Of a stretch of DNA of 64,000 nucleotides, positions 18,905 through 27,581 are shown piece after piece. Under the pieces are notes generated by a model, which was not told the DNA's origin, ran no database searches, and saw nothing but the letters and a program-made list of their open reading frames with translations. This stretch comes from Parabacteroides chongii. GTDB lineage: Bacteria > Bacteroidota > Bacteroidia > Bacteroidales > Tannerellaceae. Both the position numbers and the translations under genes were made by a program. The stretch covers positions 1,582,501 to 1,646,500 of the forward strand of contig NZ_CP120849.1 in the NCBI RefSeq assembly GCF_029581355.1, in the 5' to 3' direction. How positions within the stretch are numbered: position 1 is the first letter of the stretch; each line of letters opens with the position of its first letter.

Positions 18905-19030
18905 ATGCGGCAGTAATAATATACATATTAATACGAGTTAGTAATCCTGTAGTTCTCATATGCTACGAGGAGGTATTAAAAGGTGCGTTTCGACAATGCA
19001 TCTACTGTAGTATATTATTGCTTAATCCAA
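18905..19030 (+). promoter_or_regulatory. tetQ attenuator leader with 3-codon leader peptide
   Basis: ATG CGG CAG TAA (18905-18916) encodes the tripeptide MRQ. The sequence from its stop codon, 18915-18924, is a perfect 10-bp complement of 19010-19019, just before the tetQ ATG, so the start region can be masked. This matches the translational attenuation described for CTnDOT tetQ, in which tetracycline stalls ribosomes on the leader and frees tetQ and the downstream rte genes. Confidence 0.75.
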
Positions 19031-20956
19031 ATGAATATTATAAATTTAGGAATTCTTGCTCACATTGATGCAGGAAAAACTTCCGTAACCGAGAATCTGC
19101 TGTTTGCCAGTGGAGCAACGGAAAAGTGCGGCCGTGTGGATAATGGTGACACCATAACGGACTCTATGGATATAGAGAAACGTAGAGGAATTACTGTCCG
19201 GGCTTCTACGACATCTATTATCTGGAATGGAGTGAAATGCAATATCATTGACACTCCGGGACACATGGATTTTATTGCGGAAGTGGAGCGGACATTCAAA
19301 ATGCTTGATGGAGCAGTCCTCATCTTATCCGCAAAGGAAGGCATACAAGCGCAGACAAAGTTGCTGTTCAGTACTTTACAAAAGCTGCAAATCCCGACAA
19401 TTATATTTATCAATAAGATTGACCGTGCCGGTGTGAATTTGGAGCGTTTGTATATGGATATAAAAACAAATCTGTCGCAAGATGTCCTGTTTATGCAAAC
19501 TGTTGTCGATGGATCGGTTTATCCGGTTTGCTCCCAAACATATATAAAGGAAGAATACAAAGAATTTGTATGCAACCATGACGACGATATATTAGAACGA
19601 TATTTGGCGGATAGCGAAATTTCACCGGCTGATTATTGGAATACGATAATCGCTCTTGTGGCAAAAGCCAAAGTCTATCCGGTGCTACATGGATCAGCAA
19701 TGTTCAATATCGGTATCAATGAGTTGTTGGACGCCATTTCTTCTTTTATACTTCCTCCGGCATCAGTCTCAAACAGACTTTCAGCTTATCTCTATAAGAT
19801 AGAGCATGACCCCAAAGGGCATAAAAGAAGTTTTCTTAAAATAATTGACGGAAGTCTGAGACTTCGAGACGTTGTAAGAATCAACGATTCGGAAAAATTC
19901 ATCAAGATTAAAAATCTAAAGACTATTTATCAGGGCAGAGAGATAAATGTTGATGAAGTGGGTGCCAATGATATCGCGATTGTAGAAGATATAGAAGATT
20001 TTCGAATCGGAGATTATTTAGGTGCTAAACCTTGTTTGATTCAAGGATTATCTCATCAGCATCCCGCTCTCAAATCCTCCGTCCGGCCAAATAAGCCCGA
20101 AGAGAGAAGCAAGGTGATATCCGCTCTGAATACATTGTGGATTGAAGACCCGTCTTTGTCCTTTTCCATAAACTCATATAGTGATGAATTGGAAATCTCG
20201 TTATATGGTTTGACCCAAAAGGAAATCATACAGACATTGCTGGAAGAACGATTTTCCGTAAAGGTCCATTTTGATGAGATCAAGACTATCTACAAAGAAC
20301 GACCTATAAAAAAGGTCAATAAGATTATTCAGATCGAAGTACCACCCAACCCTTACTGGGCCACAATAGGGCTGACTCTTGAACCCTTACCGTTAGGGGC
20401 AGGGTTGCAAATCGAAAGTGACATCTCCTATGGTTATCTGAACCATTCTTTTCAAAATGCCGTTTTTGAAGGGATTCGTATGTCTTGCCAATCTGGTTTA
20501 CATGGATGGGAAGTGACAGATCTGAAAGTAACTTTTACTCAAGCCGAGTATTATAGCCCGGTAAGTACACCTGCTGATTTCAGACAGCTGACCCCTTATG
20601 TCTTCAGGCTGGCTTTGCAACAGTCAGGTGTGGACATTCTCGAACCGATGCTCTGTTTTGAGTTGCAGATACCCCAAGTAGCGAGTTCCAAAGCTATTAC
20701 AGATTTGCAAAAACTGATGTCTGAGATTGAAGACATCAGTTGTAATAATGAGTGGTGTCATATTAAAGGGAAAGTTCCATTAAATACAAGTAAAGACTAT
20801 GCCTCAGAAGTAAGTTCGTACACTAAGGGCTTAGGCATTTTTATGGTTAAGCCATGTGGGTATCAAATAACAAAAGACGGTTATTCTGATAATATCCGCA
20901 TGAACGAAAAAGATAAACTTTTATTCATGTTCCAAAAATCAATGTCATTAAAATAA
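19031..20956 (+). CDS. tetQ: Tetracycline-resistance ribosomal protection protein TetQ
   Basis: 641 residues from the ATG at 19031. An in-frame start at 18983 is rejected because it lies in the attenuator and adds 16 unrelated residues. EF-G-like GTPase: G1 AHIDAGKT, G3 DTPGH and G4 NKID, followed by the elongation-factor domains. It binds the ribosome and expels tetracycline by GTP hydrolysis. The stop overlaps the rteA start (TAATGG), so the operon is translationally linked. It is intact and nearly identical to the TetQ I know from CTnDOT. Confidence 0.97.
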
Positions 20957-23274
20957 TGGAGCGGTCAGGAAATTTCTATAAGGCAATACGGTTGGGATAT
21001 ATACTTATCTCCATTCTTATCGGATGTATGGCATATAATAGCCTCTATGAATGGCAGGAGATAGAAGCATTAGAACTTGGCAATAAAAAAATAGACGAGC
21101 TCCGAAAAGAAATAAACAATATCAATATTCAAATGATAAAATTTTCTCTATTGGGTGAAACAATACTGGAATGGAACGATAAAGATATCGAGCATTACCA
21201 TGCACGGCGTATGGCAATGGACAGTATGCTCTGCCGTTTCAAGGCCACCTATCCAGCAGAGCGCATCGATAGTGTGCGCAGTCTTTTAGAGGATAAGGAA
21301 CGACAGATGTTCCAGATAGTCCGGTTAATGGATGAACAACAATCTATTAACAAGAAGATAGCCAATCAAATTCCGGTTATTGTACAGAAAAGTGTGCAGG
21401 AACAGTCCAAAAAGCCAAAACGAAAAGGTTTCTTAGGCATATTCGGCAAAAAAAAGGAAGTAACTCCAGCAGTATCAACCACTATCCTTCATTCGGTCAA
21501 TAGAAACGTAATCAGCGAACAGAAAGTGCAGGATCGCCAATTGTCGGAAGAAGCCGACAGCCTTGCAGCTCGTAATGCAGAACTTAACAGACAACTGCAA
21601 GAATTGATTTGCCAAATAGAAGAAAAGGTACAAACCGAACTGCAAAGCCGGGAAAACGAAATAGTTGCCATGCGTGAAAAGTCATTTATGCAAGTAGGCG
21701 GTTTAATGGGATTCGTTCTTCTATTGTTGTTAATTTCCTACATCATCATACATCGTGATGCAAAAAGCATTAAACAATACAAGCACAAGACAACTGATTT
21801 GATAAGGCAACTGGAACAATCCGTACAACGGAACGAGGCACTGATAACGTCAAGGAAGAAGGCGGTACATACTATCACCCATGAACTGCGCACACCGCTG
21901 ACAGCAATAACAGGCTATGCCGGACTGATACGGAAAGAACAGTGTGAGGATAAGTCCGGGCAGTATATCCAAAACATACTGCAATCCTCCGACCGTATGC
22001 GGGATATGCTTAACACTTTGCTTGACTTCTTCCGCCTGGACAACGGCAAGGAACAGCCCCGTCTGTCACCCTGCCGGATTTCAGCAATCACGCACACACT
22101 TGAAACGGAGTTCATGCCTGTTGCCGTGAACAAAGGGCTGTCCTTGTCCGTGAAGACTGGACACGATGCCATTGTATTGACCGACAAAGAGCGAATAATA
22201 CAAATCGGGAATAACCTGCTGTCAAACGCTGTCAAGTTCACAGAAGAAGGCGGTGTTTCTTTGATTACTGAATATGATAATGGAGTTCTGACACTGGTCG
22301 TTGAAGATACAGGTACAGGCATGACAGAAGAGGAACAGAAACAAGCGTTCGGTGCGTTTGAACGTCTATCAAATGCCGCCGCAAAGGAGGGTTTCGGGCT
22401 TGGGCTTGCCATAATGCGTAATATTGTGTCGATGCTTGGCGGAACAATCCGTTTAGACAGCAAGAAAGGGAAAGGCAGTCGTTTCACAGTTGAAATTTCT
22501 ATGCAGGAAGCTGAAGAACAGCTTGGATATACAAGCAATACACCTGTTTATCATAACAATAAATTCCATGATGTTGTCGCCATTGACAATGATGAGGTAT
22601 TACTTCTGATGCTGAAAGAGATGTATTCCCAAGAAGGAATACACTGCGACACTTGCACCGATGCTGCGGCACTGATGGAAATGATACGCCAGAAAGAATA
22701 CAGCCTGTTGCTGACAGACTTGAATATGCCCGATATAAACGGTTTCGAATTGCTGGAACTGTTGCGTTCGTCCAACGTGGGCAATTCACCAACAATCCCG
22801 GTGGTTGTGGCAACCGCTTCGGGCAGTTGTAACAAAGGGGAACTATTGGCAAAAGGCTTTGCCGGATGCCTGTTCAAACCGTTCTCCATATCGGAACTGA
22901 TGGAGGTTTCCGACAGGTGTGCCATAAAAGCGACACCGGACGGGAAACCGGACTTTTCCGCCTTATTGTCCTATGGCAATGAAGCCGTCATGCTGGAAAA
23001 GTTGATAACTGAAACAGAAAAGGAAATGCAGGCGGTACGGGATGCAGCAAAAGAAAAAGACCTGCAAAAGCTGGATTCCCTGATCCACCACCTGCGCAGT
23101 TCGTGGGAGGTGCTCCGTGCCGACCAACCGCTGAATGTACTTTACGGATTGCTTCGTGGCGATGCTCTCCCGGATGGTGAAGCGTTAAGCCATGCCGTGA
23201 CTGCCGTGCTGGATAAGGGAGTGGAAATAATACGGTTGGCAGAAGAGGAAAGGAGAAAATACGAAGATGAATAA
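20956..23274 (+). CDS. rteA: Hybrid sensor histidine kinase RteA
   Basis: 772 residues. It has an N-terminal membrane helix (about 11-28), a helical sensor region, a second membrane helix (about 250-270) and a HisKA H-box HTITHELRTPL (about 306). A HATPase with N-box NNLLSNAVKF and G-box GFGLGLAI follows, then a receiver domain with Asp in LLTDLNMPD (about 587), and a C-terminal Hpt-like helix bundle (HHLRSSWEVL). It phosphorylates RteB. It is co-expressed with tetQ, and its stop overlaps the rteB start by 8 nt. The signal sensed is not known. Confidence 0.95.
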   Translation: MERSGNFYKAIRLGYILISILIGCMAYNSLYEWQEIEALELGNKKIDELRKEINNINIQMIKFSLLGETILEWNDKDIEHYHARRMAMDSMLCRFKATYPAERIDSVRSLLEDKERQMFQIVRLMDEQQSINKKIANQIPVIVQKSVQEQSKKPKRKGFLGIFGKKKEVTPAVSTTILHSVNRNVISEQKVQDRQLSEEADSLAARNAELNRQLQELICQIEEKVQTELQSRENEIVAMREKSFMQVGGLMGFVLLLLLISYIIIHRDAKSIKQYKHKTTDLIRQLEQSVQRNEALITSRKKAVHTITHELRTPLTAITGYAGLIRKEQCEDKSGQYIQNILQSSDRMRDMLNTLLDFFRLDNGKEQPRLSPCRISAITHTLETEFMPVAVNKGLSLSVKTGHDAIVLTDKERIIQIGNNLLSNAVKFTEEGGVSLITEYDNGVLTLVVEDTGTGMTEEEQKQAFGAFERLSNAAAKEGFGLGLAIMRNIVSMLGGTIRLDSKKGKGSRFTVEISMQEAEEQLGYTSNTPVYHNNKFHDVVAIDNDEVLLLMLKEMYSQEGIHCDTCTDAAALMEMIRQKEYSLLLTDLNMPDINGFELLELLRSSNVGNSPTIPVVVATASGSCNKGELLAKGFAGCLFKPFSISELMEVSDRCAIKATPDGKPDFSALLSYGNEAVMLEKLITETEKEMQAVRDAAKEKDLQKLDSLIHHLRSSWEVLRADQPLNVLYGLLRGDALPDGEALSHAVTAVLDKGVEIIRLAEEERRKYEDE

Positions 23275-24589
23275 GACAAAAATAATTGTGGTGGAAGACA
23301 ACATCGTGTATTGCGAATATGTCTGCAATATGCTGTCACGGGAGGGCTACCGCAATATGAAGGCTTACCACCTCTCAACCGCGAAGAAACATCTGCAACA
23401 GGCAACAGATAATGATATCGTGGTTGCCGACCTGCGTCTGCCTGACGGCAGTGGCATAGACCTTTTGTGCTGGATGCGAAAGGAGGGAAAGATGCAGCCC
23501 TTCATCATTATGACCGACTACGCCGAAGTTAATACCGCCGTGGAAAGCATGAAACTCGGCTCGATAGACTATATTCCCAAACAGCTTGTGGAGGATAAAC
23601 TTGTCCCCCTGATCCGTTCCATACTGAAAGAACGTCAGGCAGGACAACGCCGTATGCCTATATTCGCCCGTGAAGGTTCCGCCTTTCAGAAAATCATGCA
23701 CCGCATAAGGCTGGTAGCCGCCACCGATATGAGCGTGATGATATTTGGTGAGAACGGCACGGGCAAGGAGCATATTGCCCACCTGTTGCATGACAAGAGC
23801 AAACGTGCAGGCAAGCCATTTGTGGCGGTGGACTGCGGTTCACTCTCCAAAGAGCTTGCACCGTCGGCTTTCTTCGGACACGTCAAAGGTGCATTTACAG
23901 GTGCGGACAATGCCAAGAAAGGATATTTCCATGAGGCGGAAGGCGGCACGTTGTTTCTGGACGAGGTAGGAAACCTCGCGTTGGAAACCCAACAGATGTT
24001 GCTCCGTGCCATACAGGAGAGGCGGTATCGCCCGGTCGGAGACAAGGCAGACCGGAATTTCAATGTCCGCATCATCGCTGCTACCAATGAAGATTTGGAG
24101 GTATCGGTGAATGAAAAGCGTTTTCGGCAGGATCTTCTGTACCGCCTGCACGACTTCGGGATAACCGTTCCTCCGTTGCGTGACTGTCAAGAAGACATTA
24201 TGCCGCTGGCAGAGTTCTTCCGTGATATGGCAAACAGAGAGCTGGAGTGTAGCGTGAGCGGGTTCAGTTCCGAAGCACGTAAAGCGTTGCTGACACACGC
24301 ATGGCCGGGCAACGTGCGGGAACTTCGGCAGAAAGTTATGGGTGCTGTATTGCAGGCGCAGGAAGGTGTTGTCATGAAAGAGCATCTGGAACTTGCCGTG
24401 ACGAAACCGACCTCTACTGTCAGCTTCGCCTTGCGCAATGACGCGGAGGATAAGGAGCGGATATTGCGTGCGTTGAAACAGGCAAACGGCAACCGGAGTG
24501 TCGCCGCAGAACTGCTCGGCATAGGCAGGACAACACTATACAGCAAACTTGAAGAGTATGGACTTAAATATAAATTCAAGCAATCATAG
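23267..24589 (+). CDS. rteB: Sigma-54-type response regulator RteB
   Basis: 440 residues. The receiver domain has Asp in VVADLRLPDGSG (about 54). The AAA+ domain has Walker A GENGTGKE (about 159-166) and the sigma-54 loop GAFTGA (about 207). The Fis-type HTH at the C terminus is NRSVAAELLGIGRTTLYSKL. It activates rteC in CTnDOT. The architecture is NtrC-like and complete. Translation is coupled to rteA. Confidence 0.95.
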   Translation: MNKTKIIVVEDNIVYCEYVCNMLSREGYRNMKAYHLSTAKKHLQQATDNDIVVADLRLPDGSGIDLLCWMRKEGKMQPFIIMTDYAEVNTAVESMKLGSIDYIPKQLVEDKLVPLIRSILKERQAGQRRMPIFAREGSAFQKIMHRIRLVAATDMSVMIFGENGTGKEHIAHLLHDKSKRAGKPFVAVDCGSLSKELAPSAFFGHVKGAFTGADNAKKGYFHEAEGGTLFLDEVGNLALETQQMLLRAIQERRYRPVGDKADRNFNVRIIAATNEDLEVSVNEKRFRQDLLYRLHDFGITVPPLRDCQEDIMPLAEFFRDMANRELECSVSGFSSEARKALLTHAWPGNVRELRQKVMGAVLQAQEGVVMKEHLELAVTKPTSTVSFALRNDAEDKERILRALKQANGNRSVAAELLGIGRTTLYSKLEEYGLKYKFKQS

Positions 24590-24692
24590 CCCGTAATTCA
24601 CTGAATTTGGCTATCTTTGCATAACATTTGAGAAAAACGGCGATTGGCAGGAGCTTTTCGCCGCCAACATATAGGATAAGACCGCAAGGCGT

Positions 24693-24813
24693 TTCAAGCG
24701 AAAATCTGGTAAATTGGAACTACGGAGACGATTGCGTGATGCTTATGCTATGCTTACGCATAGCGTGCATTCACGTACTCTCCGTAAAGGCTTTACCAGA
24801 GCCATCGCTTGAA
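24693..24813. repeat. Three-tier imperfect palindrome downstream of rteB
   Basis: Nested arms pair: TTCAAGCGA (24693-24701) with 24805-24813, CTGGTAAA (24706-24713) with 24792-24799, and TACGGAGA (24721-24728) with 24779-24786. Inside are CGTGATGC/GCATTCACG and CTATGC/GCATAG (24748-24763). The lower arms are perfect and the spacers between tiers unpaired. It is noncoding and ends 55 bp before the RibD-like gene. The architecture matches 12507-12622. Confidence 0.7.
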
Positions 24814-24868
24814 GGTAGTGTGAATTGCACGCTACTTTTTTACCCTTGCCTAACGAAAGGAAACGATT

Positions 24869-25291
24869 ATGGGTAAAGTTCAGATTCTCGCCGTACTGAC
24901 GATGGACGGATGTCTTTCTTCAGAGTTATATGATAAAGCACATCAGGATTTGTGCCTTGACCGTTGCGGTCTTGATGAAATCAGGAAGAAAGCCTTTTAC
25001 CGTGTGACACCGGACTATTCCATTTCAATGCTGCACGAATGGAGAAAAGACTGCACAAACATCCGTTACCTCGCGGAAGCCACACCGGACACGGCAGACT
25101 ATATAAACGGACTGCTGCGGATGCACGCTGTGGATGAAATCATACTATACACCGTTCCTTTCATATCCGGAAGCGGACGACATTTTTTTAAGTCGGCTCT
25201 GCCAGAGCAACACTGGACGCTTTCCTCTTTGAAAAGCTATCCCAACGGTGTATGTCGCATTATCTATATCCTTGATAAAAAAGCAAGATAG
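24869..25291 (+). CDS. RibD/dihydrofolate-reductase-like domain protein
   Basis: 140 residues. The N-terminal strand VQILAVLTMDGCLSS and the later VDEIILYTVPFISGSGRHFF are typical of the RibD C-terminal/DHFR-like fold, so NADPH-linked reduction is possible. It is shorter than free-standing reductases, about 175 residues, and the glycine-rich middle part is missing or replaced. A gene of this kind is usual between rteB and rteC in CTnDOT relatives. Its role in transfer or resistance is unknown. Confidence 0.65.
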   Translation: MGKVQILAVLTMDGCLSSELYDKAHQDLCLDRCGLDEIRKKAFYRVTPDYSISMLHEWRKDCTNIRYLAEATPDTADYINGLLRMHAVDEIILYTVPFISGSGRHFFKSALPEQHWTLSSLKSYPNGVCRIIYILDKKAR

Positions 25292-25411
25292 CCAAAATGT
25301 GCGGCAAGCATACATTTCTATTTTCAGGAATAGAATAAATGTTCCGATTACAAACAATTTAAGTCGGAGATAATTTGTCCTTGTGAAAAAATACTGAATT
25401 TTATACCTCTG

Positions 25412-25449
25412 AAATCCAGCACTTTGTAAAATTGAGTGTTGGATTTTTT
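25412..25449 (+). terminator. Terminator between the RibD-like gene and rteC
   Basis: A 12-bp stem with one G-T pair (25412-25423 with 25435-25446) runs into six T. It separates the RibD-like transcript from rteC, which therefore needs its own, RteB-activated promoter. Confidence 0.8.
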
Positions 25450-25530
25450 ATTTTCTGCCGCGTTTTTGCCAATTATATTCATGTGCGCGCACGCAGAAAA
25501 CAAAGTGTAATTTTCAAAATTGACAGAACC

Positions 25531-26133
25531 ATGAATTATTTCTTGCTGGCGGAAACCGACTTTTTCCGCCTGATAAACGAAGCCGGCGACTGCAATATGG
25601 AAACGGCATACACGGCTTTCGCCACCCAAGTGATCGAACTGTGCAACGGCGGCATGGACATGAACCTTACCGTCATCGCGCTTGCCTACATCGAAATCGA
25701 GTTGCAGCACCATCCCGTACGTAATCTGTCAGAAGAAAAAGAGATTGCCGCCTACGTCAGCAAGGCTCTGTCTTTCGTAAGAAAGATGCAGAAATTCCTT
25801 GCCACGCCCCAAGTGCCACCACTAATATCCGCCAACAACGCAACAGAAACCACCGCCAGCCTTCTTCAATGGACGGGCAATGCCATCGACCTCGTGGAAC
25901 TTATCTACGGCATAGACGTGATGGGCTGCATCAACAACGGCAATATGCCGCTCAAACAGCTCGCCCCACTTCTCTATAAGATATTCGGGGTTGATTCTAA
26001 AGACTGCTACCGCTTCTACACTGATATCAAACGCCGGAAGAACGAAAGCCGCACCTATTTCATTGACAGGATGCAGGAAAAACTGAACGAGAGAATGTTG
26101 CGTGATGAGGAGTTGGAGCGGATGAGAAAATAA
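25531..26133 (+). CDS. rteC: Tetracycline-regulated transfer regulator RteC
   Basis: 200 residues from MNYFLLAETDFF. A longer in-frame start at 25432 lies in the terminator stem and is rejected. It is an all-helical protein with a C-terminal basic stretch, FYTDIKRRKNESRTYFIDRM. RteC of CTnDOT binds inverted repeats and activates the excision operon (xis2c/xis2d/exc), which is not in this window. A palindromic GTGCGCGCAC near 25483 in the leader might bind a regulator. Confidence 0.9.
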   Translation: MNYFLLAETDFFRLINEAGDCNMETAYTAFATQVIELCNGGMDMNLTVIALAYIEIELQHHPVRNLSEEKEIAAYVSKALSFVRKMQKFLATPQVPPLISANNATETTASLLQWTGNAIDLVELIYGIDVMGCINNGNMPLKQLAPLLYKIFGVDSKDCYRFYTDIKRRKNESRTYFIDRMQEKLNERMLRDEELERMRK

Positions 26134-26156
26134 AAAAATATCCATTACATATGAGA

Positions 26157-26185
26157 AGACAGGAATACTCGTATCCTGTCTTTTT
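26157..26185 (+). terminator. rteC terminator
   Basis: A stem AGACAGGAATAC/GTATCCTGTCT (26157-26168 with 26171-26181) with one bulged A is followed by a T-run. It lies about 25 bp after the rteC stop. Confidence 0.8.
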
Positions 26186-26408
26186 ATTTTCATTTAATTA
26201 TATATTAATTAGCACAATATATGTGAGTTTTTCATTCCTATAAGGACAAATTTCAGAAACGTATGTCTGGTAAATTATTGAGTCATCATAGTATGAACAT
26301 ATATCATTACTAAAAACAATGAAACAACTTCCATAAGATTGTGGTTGTAAAAATCGCCATTTAATAGCCCGTTTTTTTTGTAAAATTCGCCAATTAAAAA
26401 AATATGAT

Positions 26409-26416
26409 TATCTTTG
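26409..26416 (+). promoter_or_regulatory. Bacteroidales -7 box before the DUF4143 ATPase gene
   Basis: TATCTTTG fits TAnnTTTG and lies 18 bp before the ATG at 26435. No well-spaced -33 TTTG is visible. The rest of 26186-26408 is AT-rich and shows no gene. Confidence 0.6.
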
Positions 26417-26434
26417 CATTATATTTTATAAGGT

Positions 26435-27565
26435 ATGGAAACAGTAAATAGAATACTTCAAGAGAAGATTACAGCACGAATCGCGCCCAATAAAGCAGTA
26501 CTGATTTTTGGTGCTCGCCGTGTTGGTAAAACGGTAATGATGCGTAAAATTGTGGACAACTATTCAGGTAGGACGATGATGCTCAACGGCGAAGACTACG
26601 ACACATTAGCACTATTGGAGAATCGCTCAATAGCCAATTATCGGCATTTATTGGATGGTATTGATTTGCTGGCTATTGATGAGGCACAGAACATACCACA
26701 AATCGGTAGTATTCTGAAGTTGATAGTTGATGAAATACCGGGAATAAGTGTCTTGGCAAGTGGTTCTTCGTCATTCGATTTGCTGAATAAGACTGGTGAA
26801 CCGTTGGTCGGCCGCAGTACGCAATTTCTCCTTACACCATTCTCGCAACGGGAAATCGCACAGACGGAAACGGCACTTGAAACCCGCCAGAACCTCGAAG
26901 CGCGCTTGATTTACGGTTCCTATCCCGAAGTAGTAATGATGGAGAACTATGAACGTAAAACAGACTACCTACGTGATATTGTCGGTGCATACCTGCTTAA
27001 AGATATCTTAGCAATTGACGGCTTAAAAAATTCGAGCAAGATGCGCGATCTACTGCGATTGATAGCTTTTCAGTTGGGCAGCGAAGTTTCTTACGAAGAG
27101 TTAGGTAAACAACTCGGCATGAGCAAGACGACCGTTGAAAAATACCTCGACCTATTGGAAAAGGTCTTCGTTATCTATCGTCTGGGGGCTTATTCGCGTA
27201 ACCTACGCAAGGAGGTTACAAAAGCTGGCAAGTGGTACTTCTACGACAACGGCATTCGCAATGCCATTATCGGGGCTTTCTCACCGCTGGCCATTCGGCA
27301 GGATGTCGGTGCGCTGTGGGAGAACTACATCATCGGAGAGCGGCGCAAAGCGAACTTCAATGAGGGACTGCACAGGGAGTTCTATTTCTGGCGCACCTAC
27401 GACAAACAGGAAATCGACCTGATTGAGGAGAGTGCCGACAGTCTTACCGCCTTGGAGTTCAAGTGGGGAAATAAAATGCCGGCCGCACCGAAAGCCTTCC
27501 AAGAAGCCTATCCCTATGCCGAGTTTCATGTGGTAAATCGGGAGAATTATTTGGAGTTCGTATAA
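26435..27565 (+). CDS. AAA ATPase with DUF4143 domain
   Basis: 376 residues. Walker A is GARRVGKT (26-33) and Walker B is LLAIDEAQNI (about 78). A sensor segment reads LASGSSSFDLL. A winged-helix stretch (VSYEELGKQLGMSKTTVEKY) leads into the C-terminal DUF4143 nuclease-like fold ending EFKWGNKM...FHVVNREN. The family is common in anaerobes and of unknown role, often suspected in toxin-antitoxin-like or defence functions. It lies 16 bp before the KAP NTPase gene, so they probably form one operon. It is intact. Confidence 0.85.
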   Translation: METVNRILQEKITARIAPNKAVLIFGARRVGKTVMMRKIVDNYSGRTMMLNGEDYDTLALLENRSIANYRHLLDGIDLLAIDEAQNIPQIGSILKLIVDEIPGISVLASGSSSFDLLNKTGEPLVGRSTQFLLTPFSQREIAQTETALETRQNLEARLIYGSYPEVVMMENYERKTDYLRDIVGAYLLKDILAIDGLKNSSKMRDLLRLIAFQLGSEVSYEELGKQLGMSKTTVEKYLDLLEKVFVIYRLGAYSRNLRKEVTKAGKWYFYDNGIRNAIIGAFSPLAIRQDVGALWENYIIGERRKANFNEGLHREFYFWRTYDKQEIDLIEESADSLTALEFKWGNKMPAAPKAFQEAYPYAEFHVVNRENYLEFV

Positions 27566-27581
27566 TCAATAAATTACGTAT

